The notes: generated by a model from the sequence alone, not told the origin. A stretch of DNA of 63,610 nt from Pseudomonadota bacterium (GCA_021802655.1 JAJZRP010000005.1:1-63610); one strand, 5' to 3'. Counted from the first letter of the stretch, positions 15,353-25,172 are shown. Program-made: numbers and translations.

Positions 15353-16099
15353 ATGCTGGCGATAATCGGAGGCTCGGGCCTGACAGGAATCGGGAATATG
15401 GAGGTGACCAGGCGCCTCGTCATGCGCACGCCTTACGGAGAACCCTCGGGCGCGCTGACATTCGGGAAAATCAGAGGGCATGAAGTCATTTTCCTGGCGC
15501 GCCATGGCTATGCGCATACGATACCGCCGCATGATGTGAATTATCGCGCCAACATCTGGGCGCTCAGTTCCCAGAATGCAAGCCATGTGGTTTCGATTGC
15601 ATCCGTGGGAGGCATCCGCAGCGATCTCGCTCCCGGTTCACTGGTCATTCCCGATCAGATCATCGATTATACGCATGGACGCCAATCGACTTTTTTCGAT
15701 ACGCGCGAAAAGCCGGTTACCCATACCGATTTCACGGAACCCTATTGCGAGGAATTGAGACAGAAATGCATCAGGGCAGCTGCGCTTTGCGGCAAAGAAG
15801 TGCTCAATGGCGGGATTTACGCGGCGACGCAGGGACCGAGGCTGGAATCCGCTGCGGAAATCAACAGGCTGGAGCGCGACGGTGCGGATATGGTCGGCAT
15901 GACAGGCATGCCCGAGGCGATTCTCGCAAAGGAGGCAGGCCTGTGCTATGCGGCGATAGCCGTGGTTGCCAATTATGCGGCAGGCAGGGGGAGTAGCCTG
16001 CATGCGGTGAAGCTCGAAGACGTCAATGCCGTGCTGAAGGTGTCCATGGAGCGGGTACGGGATATACTGGAAAACCTGGCGGAAATTCATGGCGATTGA
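15353..16099 (+). CDS. MTA/S-methyl-5'-thioinosine phosphorylase family protein
   Basis: A 248-residue purine nucleoside phosphorylase family II protein. It begins [16 protein letters not shown] (phosphate-binding GGSGL). [21 protein letters not shown] is the family hallmark, [24 protein letters not shown] follows, and [18 protein letters not shown] is the nucleoside site. It cleaves methylthioadenosine or methylthioinosine to methylthioribose-1-phosphate plus base. Proteobacterial members of this group are often S-methyl-5'-thioinosine phosphorylases, but residue-level specificity cannot be settled here. ATG 15353 follows the previous stop by 2 bp. Its end overlaps the deformylase start by 11 bp. 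Confidence 0.85.
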   Translation: MLAIIGGSGLTGIGNMEVTRRLVMRTPYGEPSGALTFGKIRGHEVIFLARHGYAHTIPPHDVNYRANIWALSSQNASHVVSIASVGGIRSDLAPGSLVIPDQIIDYTHGRQSTFFDTREKPVTHTDFTEPYCEELRQKCIRAAALCGKEVLNGGIYAATQGPRLESAAEINRLERDGADMVGMTGMPEAILAKEAGLCYAAIAVVANYAAGRGSSLHAVKLEDVNAVLKVSMERVRDILENLAEIHGD

Positions 16100-16619
16100 C
16101 GTGCTGAAAATGGGGGATGCTCGCCTCTTGAATCAGGCGGATCCCGTGACCGAGTTCGATACTCCGGAACTGCACGAGCTCGTATCCGGCATGATCGATA
16201 CCATGCGCACCTTGAATGGGGCGGGACTCGCTGCACCCCAGATCGGGGTGGGATTGCAGATCGTTCTATTCGAGGTTGTCGAGAATCCGCGCTACCCGGA
16301 TGTGGAAGGCATCCCGCTCACCGTATTGATCAACCCCGTCCTTGAGCCGATAGGGGATGAAATGAAAGAGGGCTGGGAGGGGTGTTTGAGCATCCCGGGA
16401 ATGCGGGGGCTTGTACCAAGATTCACGAAGCTCAGGTACAGCGGATTCGATGCTCATGGCAAGACGATCGACAGGGAGGTCGGCGGATTTCATGCAAGAG
16501 TGGTGCAGCACGAGTGCGACCATCTTCAGGGGATCCTCTATCCGATGAGAATCCGGGATTTGCGTAATTTCGGATTCAGCAGCGTACTGTTTCCCGGGAA
16601 GCCCTGCCCGGAAGAGTAG
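16089..16619 (+). CDS. def: Peptide deformylase
   Basis: A 176-residue metalloprotease that removes the N-formyl group from nascent proteins. All three motifs are intact: [11 protein letters not shown] (about 43-53), EGCLSIPG with the metal Cys (about 96-103) and the metal-binding HECDH near 138-142. It is probably an additional or divergent deformylase copy, because it is in a purine-salvage context rather than with fmt. It overlaps the upstream phosphorylase by 11 bp. Its stop codon directly abuts the motB stop on the opposite strand with no intervening base. Confidence 0.93.
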   Translation: MAIDVLKMGDARLLNQADPVTEFDTPELHELVSGMIDTMRTLNGAGLAAPQIGVGLQIVLFEVVENPRYPDVEGIPLTVLINPVLEPIGDEMKEGWEGCLSIPGMRGLVPRFTKLRYSGFDAHGKTIDREVGGFHARVVQHECDHLQGILYPMRIRDLRNFGFSSVLFPGKPCPEE

Positions 16620-17570
16620 TTATTTCTTTGCGGATGGCGTTTCTGCGGCATTTCTGGTCAGCGTATCAGTAGTGACCTTGGTATGGCTGTCCACGTTGTT
16701 CACGCTTTCGTTGGAAGTGATGGCATCTTCGGTTTTCTTGTTCATGACGATGATGCTGATGCGACGGTTGATGGGATTGTAGGGGTTGTCCTTGTCGATC
16801 GGCACTGCGGACGCGAGGCCGACAACGCGCAACATCTTGCTTCCGTCCATTCCTCCCTTGATCAATTCCCTGCGCGAAGCATTCGCCCTGTCCGCAGAGA
16901 GTTCCCAGTTGCTGTAACTTTTGTCGCCGCCGCTGTAGGGCGTTGCGTCGGTATGGCCGGACAGGCTGATCCTGTTCGGTACGCCATTCAGGGTCTTGCC
17001 GATTTCGTCCAGGATGGCTTTCGTATAGGGCTGAAGTACCGTGCTGCCGAGGTCGAACATGGGCCTGTTCTTGGCATCGACAATCTGGATTCTGAGCCCT
17101 TCGCTGGTTATGTCGATGAGGAGCTGGTCCTTGAATTTCTTCAGTTCGGGGTTGGAGTCGATCGCCTTCTCCAGGGTGCTCTTGAGGGCTTTCAGCTTCT
17201 CCTCTTCCTGCTGTTCAAGCGCCGCCTTGGCATCTTTCAGATTGATTTTTTTCTGCTTGACCTCGATGTCCCCATACTTGACCTGTCCGGAGGCTCGCGT
17301 CAGATCCTGCCCTCCACCCTTGATGATGCTGGAGCTGTCGCCGGTACCCTGGCCGCCCATAAGCGCAATTTTGAGCGGCGTCTGGAAGTATTCTGCTATC
17401 CCTTTCAGGTTACCCGCCGTGGTCGAGCCCAGCAGCCACATCAGCAGAAAGAATGCCATCATTGCCGTGACGAAGTCGGCATAGGCGATTTTCCAGGCGC
17501 CGCCGTGATGACCCCCGCCGCCCTTCTTGATGCGCTTGATGATAATCGGGCGCTGGGAATCGTCGCTCAT
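16620..17570 (-). CDS. motB: Flagellar motor protein MotB
   Basis: A 316-residue stator protein. It has a basic cytoplasmic N terminus (IIIKRIKKGGGGHHGGAWKI) and a single membrane helix containing the proton-carrying aspartate D32 in YADFVTAMMAFFLLMWLLGS. A periplasmic linker leads to an OmpA-like peptidoglycan-binding domain with ISLSGHTDATPYSG and ELSADRANASRRELI. With MotA it forms the proton-driven stator of the flagellar motor. It lies 22 bp after motA on the same strand. No other flagellar gene is in this window. Confidence 0.97.
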   Translation of the reverse strand: MSDDSQRPIIIKRIKKGGGGHHGGAWKIAYADFVTAMMAFFLLMWLLGSTTAGNLKGIAEYFQTPLKIALMGGQGTGDSSSIIKGGGQDLTRASGQVKYGDIEVKQKKINLKDAKAALEQQEEEKLKALKSTLEKAIDSNPELKKFKDQLLIDITSEGLRIQIVDAKNRPMFDLGSTVLQPYTKAILDEIGKTLNGVPNRISLSGHTDATPYSGGDKSYSNWELSADRANASRRELIKGGMDGSKMLRVVGLASAVPIDKDNPYNPINRRISIIVMNKKTEDAITSNESVNNVDSHTKVTTDTLTRNAAETPSAKK

Positions 17571-17592
17571 TCACTATGCCTTGGAAGGGACT

Positions 17593-18453
17593 TTATTTCG
17601 ATTTGCTTTTCTTGACATGCTCTTCAAGTTCGCTGAAGGTCGGGCGTTCGGTCGAGTTGAGCACTTTTCTGCCGAATTCGACGGCCAGTGCCGGCGCATA
17701 GCCGTTCAGGCTGGCAAGCAGCGTGACGCGCATGCATTGCAGCAGCTTGCTCGATTCGTTCACTTTTTGCTCAAGCAGGCCGGAAAGCGGGCTAACGAAC
17801 CCGTAAGAGAGCAGAATGCCAAGGAAAGTGCCGACCAGCGCATGGGCGATCAGGAGACCGAGTTCCCTCGGAGGAATGCCGACGGATTCCATGGTGTGAA
17901 CCACCCCCATGACAGCGGCGACGATACCGAAAGCGGGCAAGCCTTCGCCGATTTTCCCCAGGATGTGGGCCGGCGCAAGTTCCTCATGGTGGTGCGTTTC
18001 GATTTCAACATCCATCAGGTTCTCGATTTCGAACGAGTTCAGATTTCCGCCGACCATGATGCGCAGATAGTCGGTCAGGAACTCGATGGCATGGTGGTCG
18101 CTGAGAATCCTGGGATATTTGGAAAAAAGGGGGCTGCTCTTCGGATTGTCGACATCCCCTTCAATCGACATCAATCCTTCCTTCCTGATTTTGGAAAGGA
18201 TCTCGTACAGGAGCGCCATCAGCTCCATGTACAATGCCTTGTTGTATTTTGAGCCCTTGAAAACGGCAGGGAGCGCTTTCAAGGTGGCTTTGATGGCTTT
18301 CCCCGAGTTGCCTACCACGAAGGCGCCGCCGGCGGCTCCGGCGATCATGAGCAGTTCGATTGGCTGGAGCAGTGCCCCAAGATGCCCGCCAGCAATCGCA
18401 AATCCCCCGAAAACGCTTGCCAGGATGATGACATAACCGACTATGACCAGCAT
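17593..18453 (-). CDS. motA: Flagellar motor protein MotA
   Basis: A 286-residue inner-membrane stator protein with four membrane helices: two near the N terminus (VIVGYVIILASVFGGFAIAGG, LIAGAAGGAFVVG region) and two in the C-terminal half (LPAFGIVAAVMGVVHTM, ALVGTFLGILLSYGFVSPL). The cytoplasmic loop between helices 2 and 3 carries the charged residues that contact FliG. It starts at ATG 18453 (MLVIVGYVI) with AGGAGAG upstream. It is co-transcribed with motB. The upstream region contains a run of eight G at 18483-18490. Confidence 0.97.
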   Translation of the reverse strand: MLVIVGYVIILASVFGGFAIAGGHLGALLQPIELLMIAGAAGGAFVVGNSGKAIKATLKALPAVFKGSKYNKALYMELMALLYEILSKIRKEGLMSIEGDVDNPKSSPLFSKYPRILSDHHAIEFLTDYLRIMVGGNLNSFEIENLMDVEIETHHHEELAPAHILGKIGEGLPAFGIVAAVMGVVHTMESVGIPPRELGLLIAHALVGTFLGILLSYGFVSPLSGLLEQKVNESSKLLQCMRVTLLASLNGYAPALAVEFGRKVLNSTERPTFSELEEHVKKSKSK

Positions 18454-18577
18454 TGCTCAATCTCTCCTGAAGGCTTGATAAAGGGGGGGGTTCTTCAAGT
18501 TAGTACAATAGTCATCGCAATATACTGCGAGTTATGATAACCAAAACTTGCTGCTTGCGCCATCCTTTGAGCTATAT

Positions 18578-19375
18578 TCAAAGTTTGAGTTTTTCGGTCA
18601 GGTAAGGTGAAATCGTTTGCAGAAGCTGTCCGAAAATTTTCGGCGAGCCCGCCACGATATGTCCATTTTTCAAATAATTGGCTTCTCCATGCAGGTCACC
18701 GACGAGTCCGCCGGCTTCCGTTATCAGGAGGGTGCCCGCTGCAATATCCCAGGGGCTCAGACTGAATTCCCAAAAACCGTCGAACCTTCCGGCCGCGACC
18801 GAGGCGAGATCGAGCGCGGCAGAACCCGGACGGCGGATACCGGAAGTCTTTTGCACCAGTTCGCGGAATATGGCGAGATAGGCGTCCAGATGGTCGAAAT
18901 TCCTGAAGGGAAATCCTGTGCCGATCAGGGCGTCTTCCAGGCGGGTTCTTTTGGATACCCTGATCCTTCTGTCGTTGAGGAACGCTCCTCCCCCCCTGGT
19001 TGCCGTGAAAAGATCGTTGTGCACGGGATCGAATACCACGGCTTGCGTGATCAGCCCCTTGTGAGACAGTGCAATGGAAACGGAATATTGCGGAAATCCA
19101 TGAAGGAAGTTGGTCGTGCCGTCTAGCGGATCGATGATCCACTGGAATTCCGAATCGCCTTGAGTGCCGCTTTCTTCTGCTAGAATGGCGTGGTTCGGAT
19201 AGGAATCCGTGATGATTTCCAGAATGGCTGCTTCGGCGGCTTTGTCCACTTCGCTCACGAAGTCGTTGTAGGACTTGTGCTCGACTTTGAGCAGATCAAG
19301 ATTCTGGGATGCGCGGTTGATGATCGATCCGGCACGACGTGCAGCCTTGACTGCGGTGTTGAGCATGGGGTGCAT
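18578..19375 (-). CDS. suhB: Inositol-1-monophosphatase SuhB
   Basis: A 265-residue Mg-dependent phosphatase of the IMPase family. Motif 1 is [17 protein letters not shown], motif 2 is [17 protein letters not shown], and the metal-binding Glu is in [11 protein letters not shown]. In proteobacteria SuhB also takes part in rRNA transcription antitermination and ribosome biogenesis. ATG 19375 gives [16 protein letters not shown], which matches the E. coli start; a longer frame to 19411 is possible. It is divergent from trmJ, with about 80 bp between the starts. Confidence 0.95.
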   Translation of the reverse strand: MHPMLNTAVKAARRAGSIINRASQNLDLLKVEHKSYNDFVSEVDKAAEAAILEIITDSYPNHAILAEESGTQGDSEFQWIIDPLDGTTNFLHGFPQYSVSIALSHKGLITQAVVFDPVHNDLFTATRGGGAFLNDRRIRVSKRTRLEDALIGTGFPFRNFDHLDAYLAIFRELVQKTSGIRRPGSAALDLASVAAGRFDGFWEFSLSPWDIAAGTLLITEAGGLVGDLHGEANYLKNGHIVAGSPKIFGQLLQTISPYLTEKLKL

Positions 19376-19456
19376 GGTGCGTGTCTCTAAGGGTTCTGTA
19401 AACTGCGACATTCTATCAGGTTACGCATTAAAATTTGCTTTCAAGTTGTAGGGAAG

Positions 19457-20209
19457 ATGGGGACTGTGGGCCACAGATTTGAAAATATACGCATCGTGCT
19501 GTGCAGGCCGACGCACCCAGGGAATATAGGGGCGTCGGCCCGCGCCATGAAGACGATGGGGCTTTCACGCCTCTATCTGGTTTCACCGAAACATTTCCCC
19601 CATCCTGAAGCCACCGCACGCGCTTCCGGTGCCGAGGATGTTCTGGAAAAAAGCGTGGTTTGCGAAACGCTCGACGATGCGCTCATCGGTGCTCAACTGA
19701 TGGTTGCGGTGACGGCAAGGCCGCGAGACCTTTCTCACGAAGTGCATGACCCGCGCGGCGCTGCACGCATCCTTCTCGATGAGGCTGTCCGGAGCGAAGT
19801 CGCGCTGGTTTTCGGAACGGAAATGTCAGGCCTCACGACCGAAGAAATCGGAAAATGCCAGGTCATTTCGACCATTCCTGCGAACCCGGCCTATTCTTCG
19901 CTGAATCTGGCTTCTGCCGTTCAGGTCATGGCCTACGAGTTGAAAATGACCCTTCCAGAGGAAATGAATCCGTCCGGAAAAGCGCTCGACCTCGCAACTT
20001 TCGAAGAAATCGAACATTTTTATCAGCATTTGGAAAAGACTTTGGTTAAGATTGGATTTCTCGATCCCGAAGAGCCGAAAAGATTGATGCAAAGAATGCG
20101 CAGGCTGTTTGCAAGGAGCCGCCTTGAAAAGACGGAAGTGAACATCCTCAGGGGAATTTTGCGAGATTTGTCGAAGTATTCGCCAGATACAGGTAATGAA
20201 ATTGTTTGA
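19457..20209 (+). CDS. trmJ: tRNA (Cm32/Um32) methyltransferase TrmJ
   Basis: A 250-residue SPOUT-superfamily methyltransferase. [26 protein letters not shown] near the N terminus (residues 11-36) and [17 protein letters not shown] plus [23 protein letters not shown] are the TrmH/TrmJ motifs that form the SAM-binding knot. The C-terminal helical extension is typical of TrmJ. It methylates the ribose of nucleotide 32 in tRNA. Its 3' end overlaps cysE by 14 bp. The suhB-trmJ-cysE-iscR arrangement is frequent in betaproteobacteria. Confidence 0.93.
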   Translation: MGTVGHRFENIRIVLCRPTHPGNIGASARAMKTMGLSRLYLVSPKHFPHPEATARASGAEDVLEKSVVCETLDDALIGAQLMVAVTARPRDLSHEVHDPRGAARILLDEAVRSEVALVFGTEMSGLTTEEIGKCQVISTIPANPAYSSLNLASAVQVMAYELKMTLPEEMNPSGKALDLATFEEIEHFYQHLEKTLVKIGFLDPEEPKRLMQRMRRLFARSRLEKTEVNILRGILRDLSKYSPDTGNEIV

Positions 20210-20954
20210 GTCCATGAAGGAAGACATCCGGGTCGTATTCGAACGCGACCCTGCGGCACGCACCCGATGGGAGGTGATCACCTGCTATCCGGGTTTTCAT
20301 GCCATTCTGATTCACAGGTTGTCCCGTCGTCTGTGGCATGCCGGGCTGAAATGGCTGGCGAGGTTCGCTGCGCATCTTGGACGCTGGCTTACCGGAATCG
20401 AAATCCATCCCGGCGCAAAAATTGGCAGGCGGGTATTCATCGATCACGGCATGGGGGTTGTGATCGGCGAAACAGCTGAAATCGGAGACGATTCCACTCT
20501 TTACCATGGCGTCACCCTGGGAGGAACATCCTGGAATGAAGGCAAACGCCATCCGACTTTGGGCAGGGGAGTCATTGTCGGGGCAGGCGCCAAGATACTC
20601 GGCCCGATCCGAATCGGTGACGGAGCCAAGATCGGATCCAATGCCGTTGTTGTCAAGGATGTTCCGGATGGTGCGACTGCCGTGGGTATTCCGGCAAGAA
20701 TCCTTGATGAATCCAAGCAGCAGGTGCGGGAGAAGAAGGCTGAGAAAATGGGTTTTAGCGCCTATGCCATCGGGGACGACATGAACGATCCGATTGCCAA
20801 GGCTATACATGGCTTGATCGACCACAGCGTCGCCAGCGACCACAAGATCGAGCTGATACTCCAGTATCTCGAAAAAATGGGCATCCATACCGAAGAAGCC
20901 AAGGCCACAGCCGACAGTTTCGATCCGAAATACCTCAACAAAATAGTTGACTGA
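20196..20954 (+). CDS. cysE: Serine O-acetyltransferase
   Basis: A 252-residue hexapeptide acyltransferase that makes O-acetylserine for cysteine synthesis. The N-terminal helical domain ([30 protein letters not shown]) is followed by the left-handed beta helix ([25 protein letters not shown] with the active-site His, [30 protein letters not shown]). The start at 20196 gives [18 protein letters not shown], resembling homologous N termini; ATG 20214 is an alternative that avoids the trmJ overlap. It sits upstream of iscR and a cysteine desulfurase, linking cysteine supply to Fe-S assembly. Confidence 0.95.
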   Translation: MKLFESMKEDIRVVFERDPAARTRWEVITCYPGFHAILIHRLSRRLWHAGLKWLARFAAHLGRWLTGIEIHPGAKIGRRVFIDHGMGVVIGETAEIGDDSTLYHGVTLGGTSWNEGKRHPTLGRGVIVGAGAKILGPIRIGDGAKIGSNAVVVKDVPDGATAVGIPARILDESKQQVREKKAEKMGFSAYAIGDDMNDPIAKAIHGLIDHSVASDHKIELILQYLEKMGIHTEEAKATADSFDPKYLNKIVD

Positions 20955-20974
20955 TTTTTTAAACTTGCTATATA
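20947..20974 (+). promoter_or_regulatory. Candidate iscR promoter
   Basis: TTGACT (20947-20952), a 16-bp spacer and TATATA (20969-20974) form a plausible sigma-70 promoter about 50 bp before the iscR ATG. The -35 hexamer covers the cysE stop codon. The -10 overlaps the left end of the IscR operator at 20972-20996, consistent with repression by IscR. Confidence 0.6.
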
Positions 20975-20996
20975 GTTGACCAAAGACATCGGGTAT
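20972..20996 (+). promoter_or_regulatory. Type 1 IscR operator upstream of iscR
   Basis: A 25-bp site with left half ATAGTTGACC and right half CATCGGGTAT. Aligned by eye with the type 1 IscR consensus (ATASYYGAC...GTCRRSTAT), 19 of 25 positions agree, including all outer positions. In E. coli such sites bind [2Fe-2S]-IscR and mediate autorepression. Its position 30 bp before the iscR ATG and overlapping the candidate promoter supports negative autoregulation here. Confidence 0.8.
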
Positions 20997-21025
20997 GATC
21001 CGGTCGTCAACCATACGGAGCAAAC

Positions 21026-21472
21026 ATGAGATTAACCACGAAAGGCCGCTTTGCCGTGACGGCCATGGTCGATTTGGCCATCCATTCCGACGGTGCGCCG
21101 GTAACATTGGCCGGAGTAAGCGAACGTCAACTGATCTCCCTGTCCTACCTCGAGCAGTTGTTCGGCAGGCTGAGGCGTCATGGTCTTGTCGAGAGCGTGA
21201 GAGGCCCCGGCGGGGGATATTGCATTGCCAAGCCGCTGGACCAAATTTCGGTTGCGAAAATCATTTTGGCTGTCGATGAACCGCTCGATGCGACCAAGTG
21301 CGGCGGGAAAGCAAACTGCAAGGCCAACGGACCCTGCCTCACCCATAATCTCTGGACCGACCTGACCGACCAGATCTACAGCTACCTCGAGTCGATTACG
21401 CTGGATCAGTTGATTTACGGCGGGGATGCGCCGGTACGGGATGAAATGCGGGTGATGCTCGCGCCTGCCTGA
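21026..21472 (+). CDS. iscR: Fe-S cluster assembly regulator IscR
   Basis: A 148-residue Rrf2-family repressor. The winged-helix DNA-binding domain is N-terminal (MRLTTKGRFAVTAMVDLA, SYLEQLFGRLRRHGLVESVRGPGGGY). The [2Fe-2S] ligands C92, C98 and C104 with H107 (KCGGKANCKANGPCLTH) fall at the same positions as in E. coli IscR. The cluster-bound form represses isc genes through type 1 sites, one of which lies just upstream. Its last base overlaps the desulfurase start (TGATG), so regulator and desulfurase are coupled. Confidence 0.97.
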   Translation: MRLTTKGRFAVTAMVDLAIHSDGAPVTLAGVSERQLISLSYLEQLFGRLRRHGLVESVRGPGGGYCIAKPLDQISVAKIILAVDEPLDATKCGGKANCKANGPCLTHNLWTDLTDQIYSYLESITLDQLIYGGDAPVRDEMRVMLAPA

Positions 21473-22608
21473 TGCCGGTTTATCTGGATTACAATGCCAC
21501 GACGCCGGTGGGGGAGGAAGTTCTGGATGCGATGCTCCCCCATCTCCGAACAGGTTTTGGAAATCCTTCGAGCAGTCACACCTTCGGCAGGGCCGCGAAA
21601 GAAGCTGTCCACAATGCCAGAAGCCAGGTTGCAGAGGCTGTCGGCTGCCAAAGTTCCCAAGTTGTTTTCACGAGCGGCGGGAGCGAGGCCAACAACCTGT
21701 TCGTCAAGGGTGCGGCAGGATACCTGAAGCCTGCCACGATTGCGATCAGTTCGATAGAACATCCCAGCATCATGAAGCCCGCCGCCTCATTGACCCGATC
21801 CGGCTGGCTGTTGCGCAAAATCTCGGTTGATGCTGATGGCTTGCTCGACATGGGGGATGCCGAAAGTGCGCTTTCGAGCCCATCCAGCATGGTTTCGGTG
21901 ATATTGGCCAACAATGAGACGGGCATCATCCAGGATGTGGCGAAAGTGGCTGAAATGGCCCGCTCCAGCGGGGCATGGATGCATACCGATGCGGTTCAGG
22001 CTTTCGGCAAGATTCCTCTGGATTTCTCTTCCCTTGGCGTGCATGCCATGACGATTTCGGCTCACAAGATTTACGGCCCGAAAGGCGTGGGGGCCTTGAT
22101 CGTGGACAAACGCCTTGCCCTGATGCCCCTTGTCGAAGGGGGGGGGCAGGAATCGGGCTTGCGTTCTGGAACCGAGAATGTTGCTGCCATCGTCGGTTTC
22201 GGCGTTGCCGCCATGCTTGCCAAAACCCGTATCCTGGACTACGCGCGACATGTCGAATACCTGAAGAAAAAACTTGAAAGCGCACTGCTGGACATGGGAG
22301 CGGTTCTTTTTTCCAGAGGCGTGCCATGCCTGCCAAACACGGCCTACTTCTCCTTTGCCGGTATCGATGGCGGCACCCTTGTCCTTGAGATGGATCGCGC
22401 GGGCTTTGCCATCGCAAGCGGTTCGGCCTGTTCCAGCGGTGCGACGGAGCCGAGCGAGACGCTTCTCGCCATGGGGGTGTCGCCCGATCTGGCGCGAGGG
22501 GCGGTGAGGGTGAGCCTGGGGGCAGGGAGCCATGATTCCCATGTGGCTGATTTTGTCGCTGCACTGAAAGCTGCGCTCCGGCGTCTTTCCGGTATGGCTG
22601 CCATATAG
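21472..22608 (+). CDS. Cysteine desulfurase (IscS/NifS family)
   Basis: A 378-residue PLP enzyme that transfers sulfur from cysteine to acceptor proteins. Motifs are VYLDYNATTP (3-12), H97 in SSIEHPS, the PLP lysine K199 in SAHKIYGPKG, and the persulfide cysteine C320 in ASGSACSSG. It is shorter than classical IscS (about 404 aa) and lacks the typical IscS C-terminal tail, so it may be a second desulfurase; I leave the symbol blank. It follows iscR directly, yet no iscU, iscA, hscBA or fdx follow: glnD converges on it 3 bp later. Confidence 0.92.
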   Translation: MPVYLDYNATTPVGEEVLDAMLPHLRTGFGNPSSSHTFGRAAKEAVHNARSQVAEAVGCQSSQVVFTSGGSEANNLFVKGAAGYLKPATIAISSIEHPSIMKPAASLTRSGWLLRKISVDADGLLDMGDAESALSSPSSMVSVILANNETGIIQDVAKVAEMARSSGAWMHTDAVQAFGKIPLDFSSLGVHAMTISAHKIYGPKGVGALIVDKRLALMPLVEGGGQESGLRSGTENVAAIVGFGVAAMLAKTRILDYARHVEYLKKKLESALLDMGAVLFSRGVPCLPNTAYFSFAGIDGGTLVLEMDRAGFAIASGSACSSGATEPSETLLAMGVSPDLARGAVRVSLGAGSHDSHVADFVAALKAALRRLSGMAAI

Positions 22609-22611
22609 CTT

Positions 22612-25170
22612 TCAGGCCTGCAATTCTTCCAGAAGCGCAGTTTCGATGCGGATCAATGTCCTAGGGTTTTCCAGCAGAGAACCCGAAACCAGAAAAGTGT
22701 CTTCGGCGCGCTCGCCGAGCGTGCTGATTCTTGCGCTATGGACACTGATATGGTTGTCCTTCAGCGTTCTTGCAATCCTGGACAGCAACCCGGGACGATC
22801 GCCGGCGATGATCGAAAGCACGCGATAAATGCCTTTTTCGTCGGGGACGATGTTGACCTGCGGCGGTATCGGGAAATGCTTCAGGTGTCGGCTCAGGCGG
22901 CTTTGAATCGGTGCTTCCAGGGGTTTTTTTTGAACCAGCCTCTGCTCCAGTTCGAATTCAATGAAGCTGATCAGGTCGCGGTATTGTTCGACTTTCCGCT
23001 CGGGGTCGAGCACCAGAAAACTGTTCAAACAATAGCCGTGTCGGGTCGTGTGTATTCTGGCTTCGGCGATGTTGTAGCCGATGCGCTCGAAAAAACCGCT
23101 GATCTGCGCAAAGAGATCGGGCTGGTTCTCCGCATAGATCATGACTTGCAGGCCTTCTCCTACAGGGCTCAATCTTGCCCTGACGACGGGTGTGCCCGTG
23201 TCGACCCGGTTGTAGAGAATGCGCGCATGCCAAGCGATTTCGTTGGCGTCGTGCTGCAAAAAATAGCTCATTTCGAGCTTCGACCAGAGATTCTGCTGAC
23301 TGTCCCTGGGCATGGCATATAGTTGTAACAGCCTGACGGCCTCGATCTGGCGTTTCTGGAAGTTGCCGATCGAGGAGGGTTTGTCCCCTCTCAGGCAGCG
23401 CTGCGCCGCTCTGAAGAGATCTTCCAGCAGTTTTTCCTTCCAGGCATTCCACACCTTCGGGCTGGTCCCCCTGATGTCCGCCACCGTAAGCAGATAGAGC
23501 GCCGAAAGCTGTCTTTCCGTACTCACTCTGGCAGCGAAATTTGCAATGACGTCCGGATCGGATAAATCCATTTTCTGGGCAGTGGATGACATGATCAGAT
23601 GCTTTTCGACAAGATCTCCCACCAATGCCGCATCGGCCTCGCTCAAGCCATGCTGCCTGCAAAAGATCAGGGCGTCGCGTTTTCCGAGCTTCGAATGGTC
23701 TCCACCGCGGCCTTTTGCGATGTCATGGAAGAGTCCGGCGAGATAAAGCACTTCGGGATGTTCGAACTCGTTGATCAGTCTGCTGCAAAGGGGATATTCG
23801 TGGGCATATTCCGTCATTTTGAAGCGCCTCAGGTTGCGCACCACCTTGAGGATGTGCTCGTCCACCGTGTAGACGTGGAAGAGATCGTGCTGCATGCGTC
23901 CCACGATGCGGCCGAAAGCCGGGATGTATTTTCCCAGCACGCCGTACTGATTCATGCGCTGCAGGGCATGCGAGACTCCTCTGGGTTCGCGCAGGATCTG
24001 CATGAAAAATTCACGGTTCTTTTCATCCCTGCGGAATTTGGCGTCGATTTTCGAGGTGGCTCTCCAAAGAGCGCGCAATGTCTCTGAACTGATGCCCTTG
24101 AGTTCGGGGTGACGCTCGATCAGCAGAAAGCATTCGAGAATGGCACTGGGTTGGTCCGTGAAAAGCGATTCGCTGCGCGCTGCGAGCAAATCGCCTCTGG
24201 CCTCGAAGCGCTCATTGATGACAGCCCGCGCAACCGGCGAAGAAGTGAATATGCTGGTGCGCATGTTTTGCAGCAAAATGGTGTTGAGCTGGGAAACCGA
24301 TTTGGCTATACGGTAATAATTTTGCATCAACTGCTCGCTTGCGCGGCGAGAGCGTTTTTCCTCGTATCCGAGTTCGGTTGCGAGCACCGTCTGGTAATCG
24401 AACAGGAGTCTGTCCTCCCTGCGTGCGGCAAGGTAATGCAGACGGATGCGCAGATTCTCAAGAAAAGCCTGATGACGCGCTATACGCCTGGCTTCATTCT
24501 TCGTGATGATGCCGTTTCTTGCCAGATCGTTCCACGAGGAGCCCAGGTTGCAGGCCTTGCCAATCCAGATCAGGGTCTGGAGATCCCTGAGCCCGCCGGG
24601 ACTTTCCTTCAGATTGGGTTCCAGGTTGTGCGAGGTGTCGTGGAGGCGCATGTGGCGCTGCTGCTGCTCGAGTTCTTTCGCGTTGAAAAATGCCTTGCAA
24701 TCGATCGATGCGCGCAATCCCACGGTAAAGGACTGGTACAGTTTCCGGCTGCCTGCAAGGAGCCTTGCTTCGAGCATGTTGGTTTGCACCGTGACATCCT
24801 TCGCAGCTTCGATCGCGCACTCTTCCAAAGTGCGCACGCTGTGCCCGACGTCGAGGCCGGAATCCCACAGGAGGCCCACGAGGTGCTCCAGTTTTGCGGC
24901 TGTATCCGGATCTGCCTGTTTTTCGAGCAGGATCAAAAGATCGATATCGGAATGAGGGAAGAGGACTTTGCGCCCGTATCCGCCGACTGCCAGCAGGGCG
25001 GCATCAGCCGGAAGGGAAATGCCATTCCAGGCGGCTTTCAGGATGCGGTCGACAAGATGGCTGAGGTTTCCAGGGAGAGTTGAAGAACGTTCGTCCTGCC
25101 GGAATTTTTCCTGAAGGGATTTTTTTCCTTCGGCCAGCTCCAGCTTGATTTCATTCGATGCCAGGTTCAA
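22612..25170 (-). CDS. glnD: PII uridylyltransferase / uridylyl-removing enzyme
   Basis: An 852-residue bifunctional nitrogen sensor that uridylylates and deuridylylates PII proteins in response to glutamine. It has an N-terminal nucleotidyltransferase domain with VGGYGRKVLFPHSDIDLLI (about 62-80), a central HD domain with LAGLFHDIAKGRGGDHSKLG, and two C-terminal ACT domains (VMIYAENQPDLFAQISGFFERIGYN and IAGDRPGLLSRIARTLKDN). All catalytic motifs appear intact. It lies 2 bp downstream of map on the same strand, the map-glnD order seen in many proteobacteria, and converges with the desulfurase gene. Confidence 0.97.
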   Translation of the reverse strand: MNLASNEIKLELAEGKKSLQEKFRQDERSSTLPGNLSHLVDRILKAAWNGISLPADAALLAVGGYGRKVLFPHSDIDLLILLEKQADPDTAAKLEHLVGLLWDSGLDVGHSVRTLEECAIEAAKDVTVQTNMLEARLLAGSRKLYQSFTVGLRASIDCKAFFNAKELEQQQRHMRLHDTSHNLEPNLKESPGGLRDLQTLIWIGKACNLGSSWNDLARNGIITKNEARRIARHQAFLENLRIRLHYLAARREDRLLFDYQTVLATELGYEEKRSRRASEQLMQNYYRIAKSVSQLNTILLQNMRTSIFTSSPVARAVINERFEARGDLLAARSESLFTDQPSAILECFLLIERHPELKGISSETLRALWRATSKIDAKFRRDEKNREFFMQILREPRGVSHALQRMNQYGVLGKYIPAFGRIVGRMQHDLFHVYTVDEHILKVVRNLRRFKMTEYAHEYPLCSRLINEFEHPEVLYLAGLFHDIAKGRGGDHSKLGKRDALIFCRQHGLSEADAALVGDLVEKHLIMSSTAQKMDLSDPDVIANFAARVSTERQLSALYLLTVADIRGTSPKVWNAWKEKLLEDLFRAAQRCLRGDKPSSIGNFQKRQIEAVRLLQLYAMPRDSQQNLWSKLEMSYFLQHDANEIAWHARILYNRVDTGTPVVRARLSPVGEGLQVMIYAENQPDLFAQISGFFERIGYNIAEARIHTTRHGYCLNSFLVLDPERKVEQYRDLISFIEFELEQRLVQKKPLEAPIQSRLSRHLKHFPIPPQVNIVPDEKGIYRVLSIIAGDRPGLLSRIARTLKDNHISVHSARISTLGERAEDTFLVSGSLLENPRTLIRIETALLEELQA

Positions 25171-25172
25171 GG

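Noticed and set aside
23599..25083. Two long plus-strand frames opposite glnD
   Set aside because: glnD has intact nucleotidyltransferase, HD and ACT motifs on the minus strand; the opposite frames have none.
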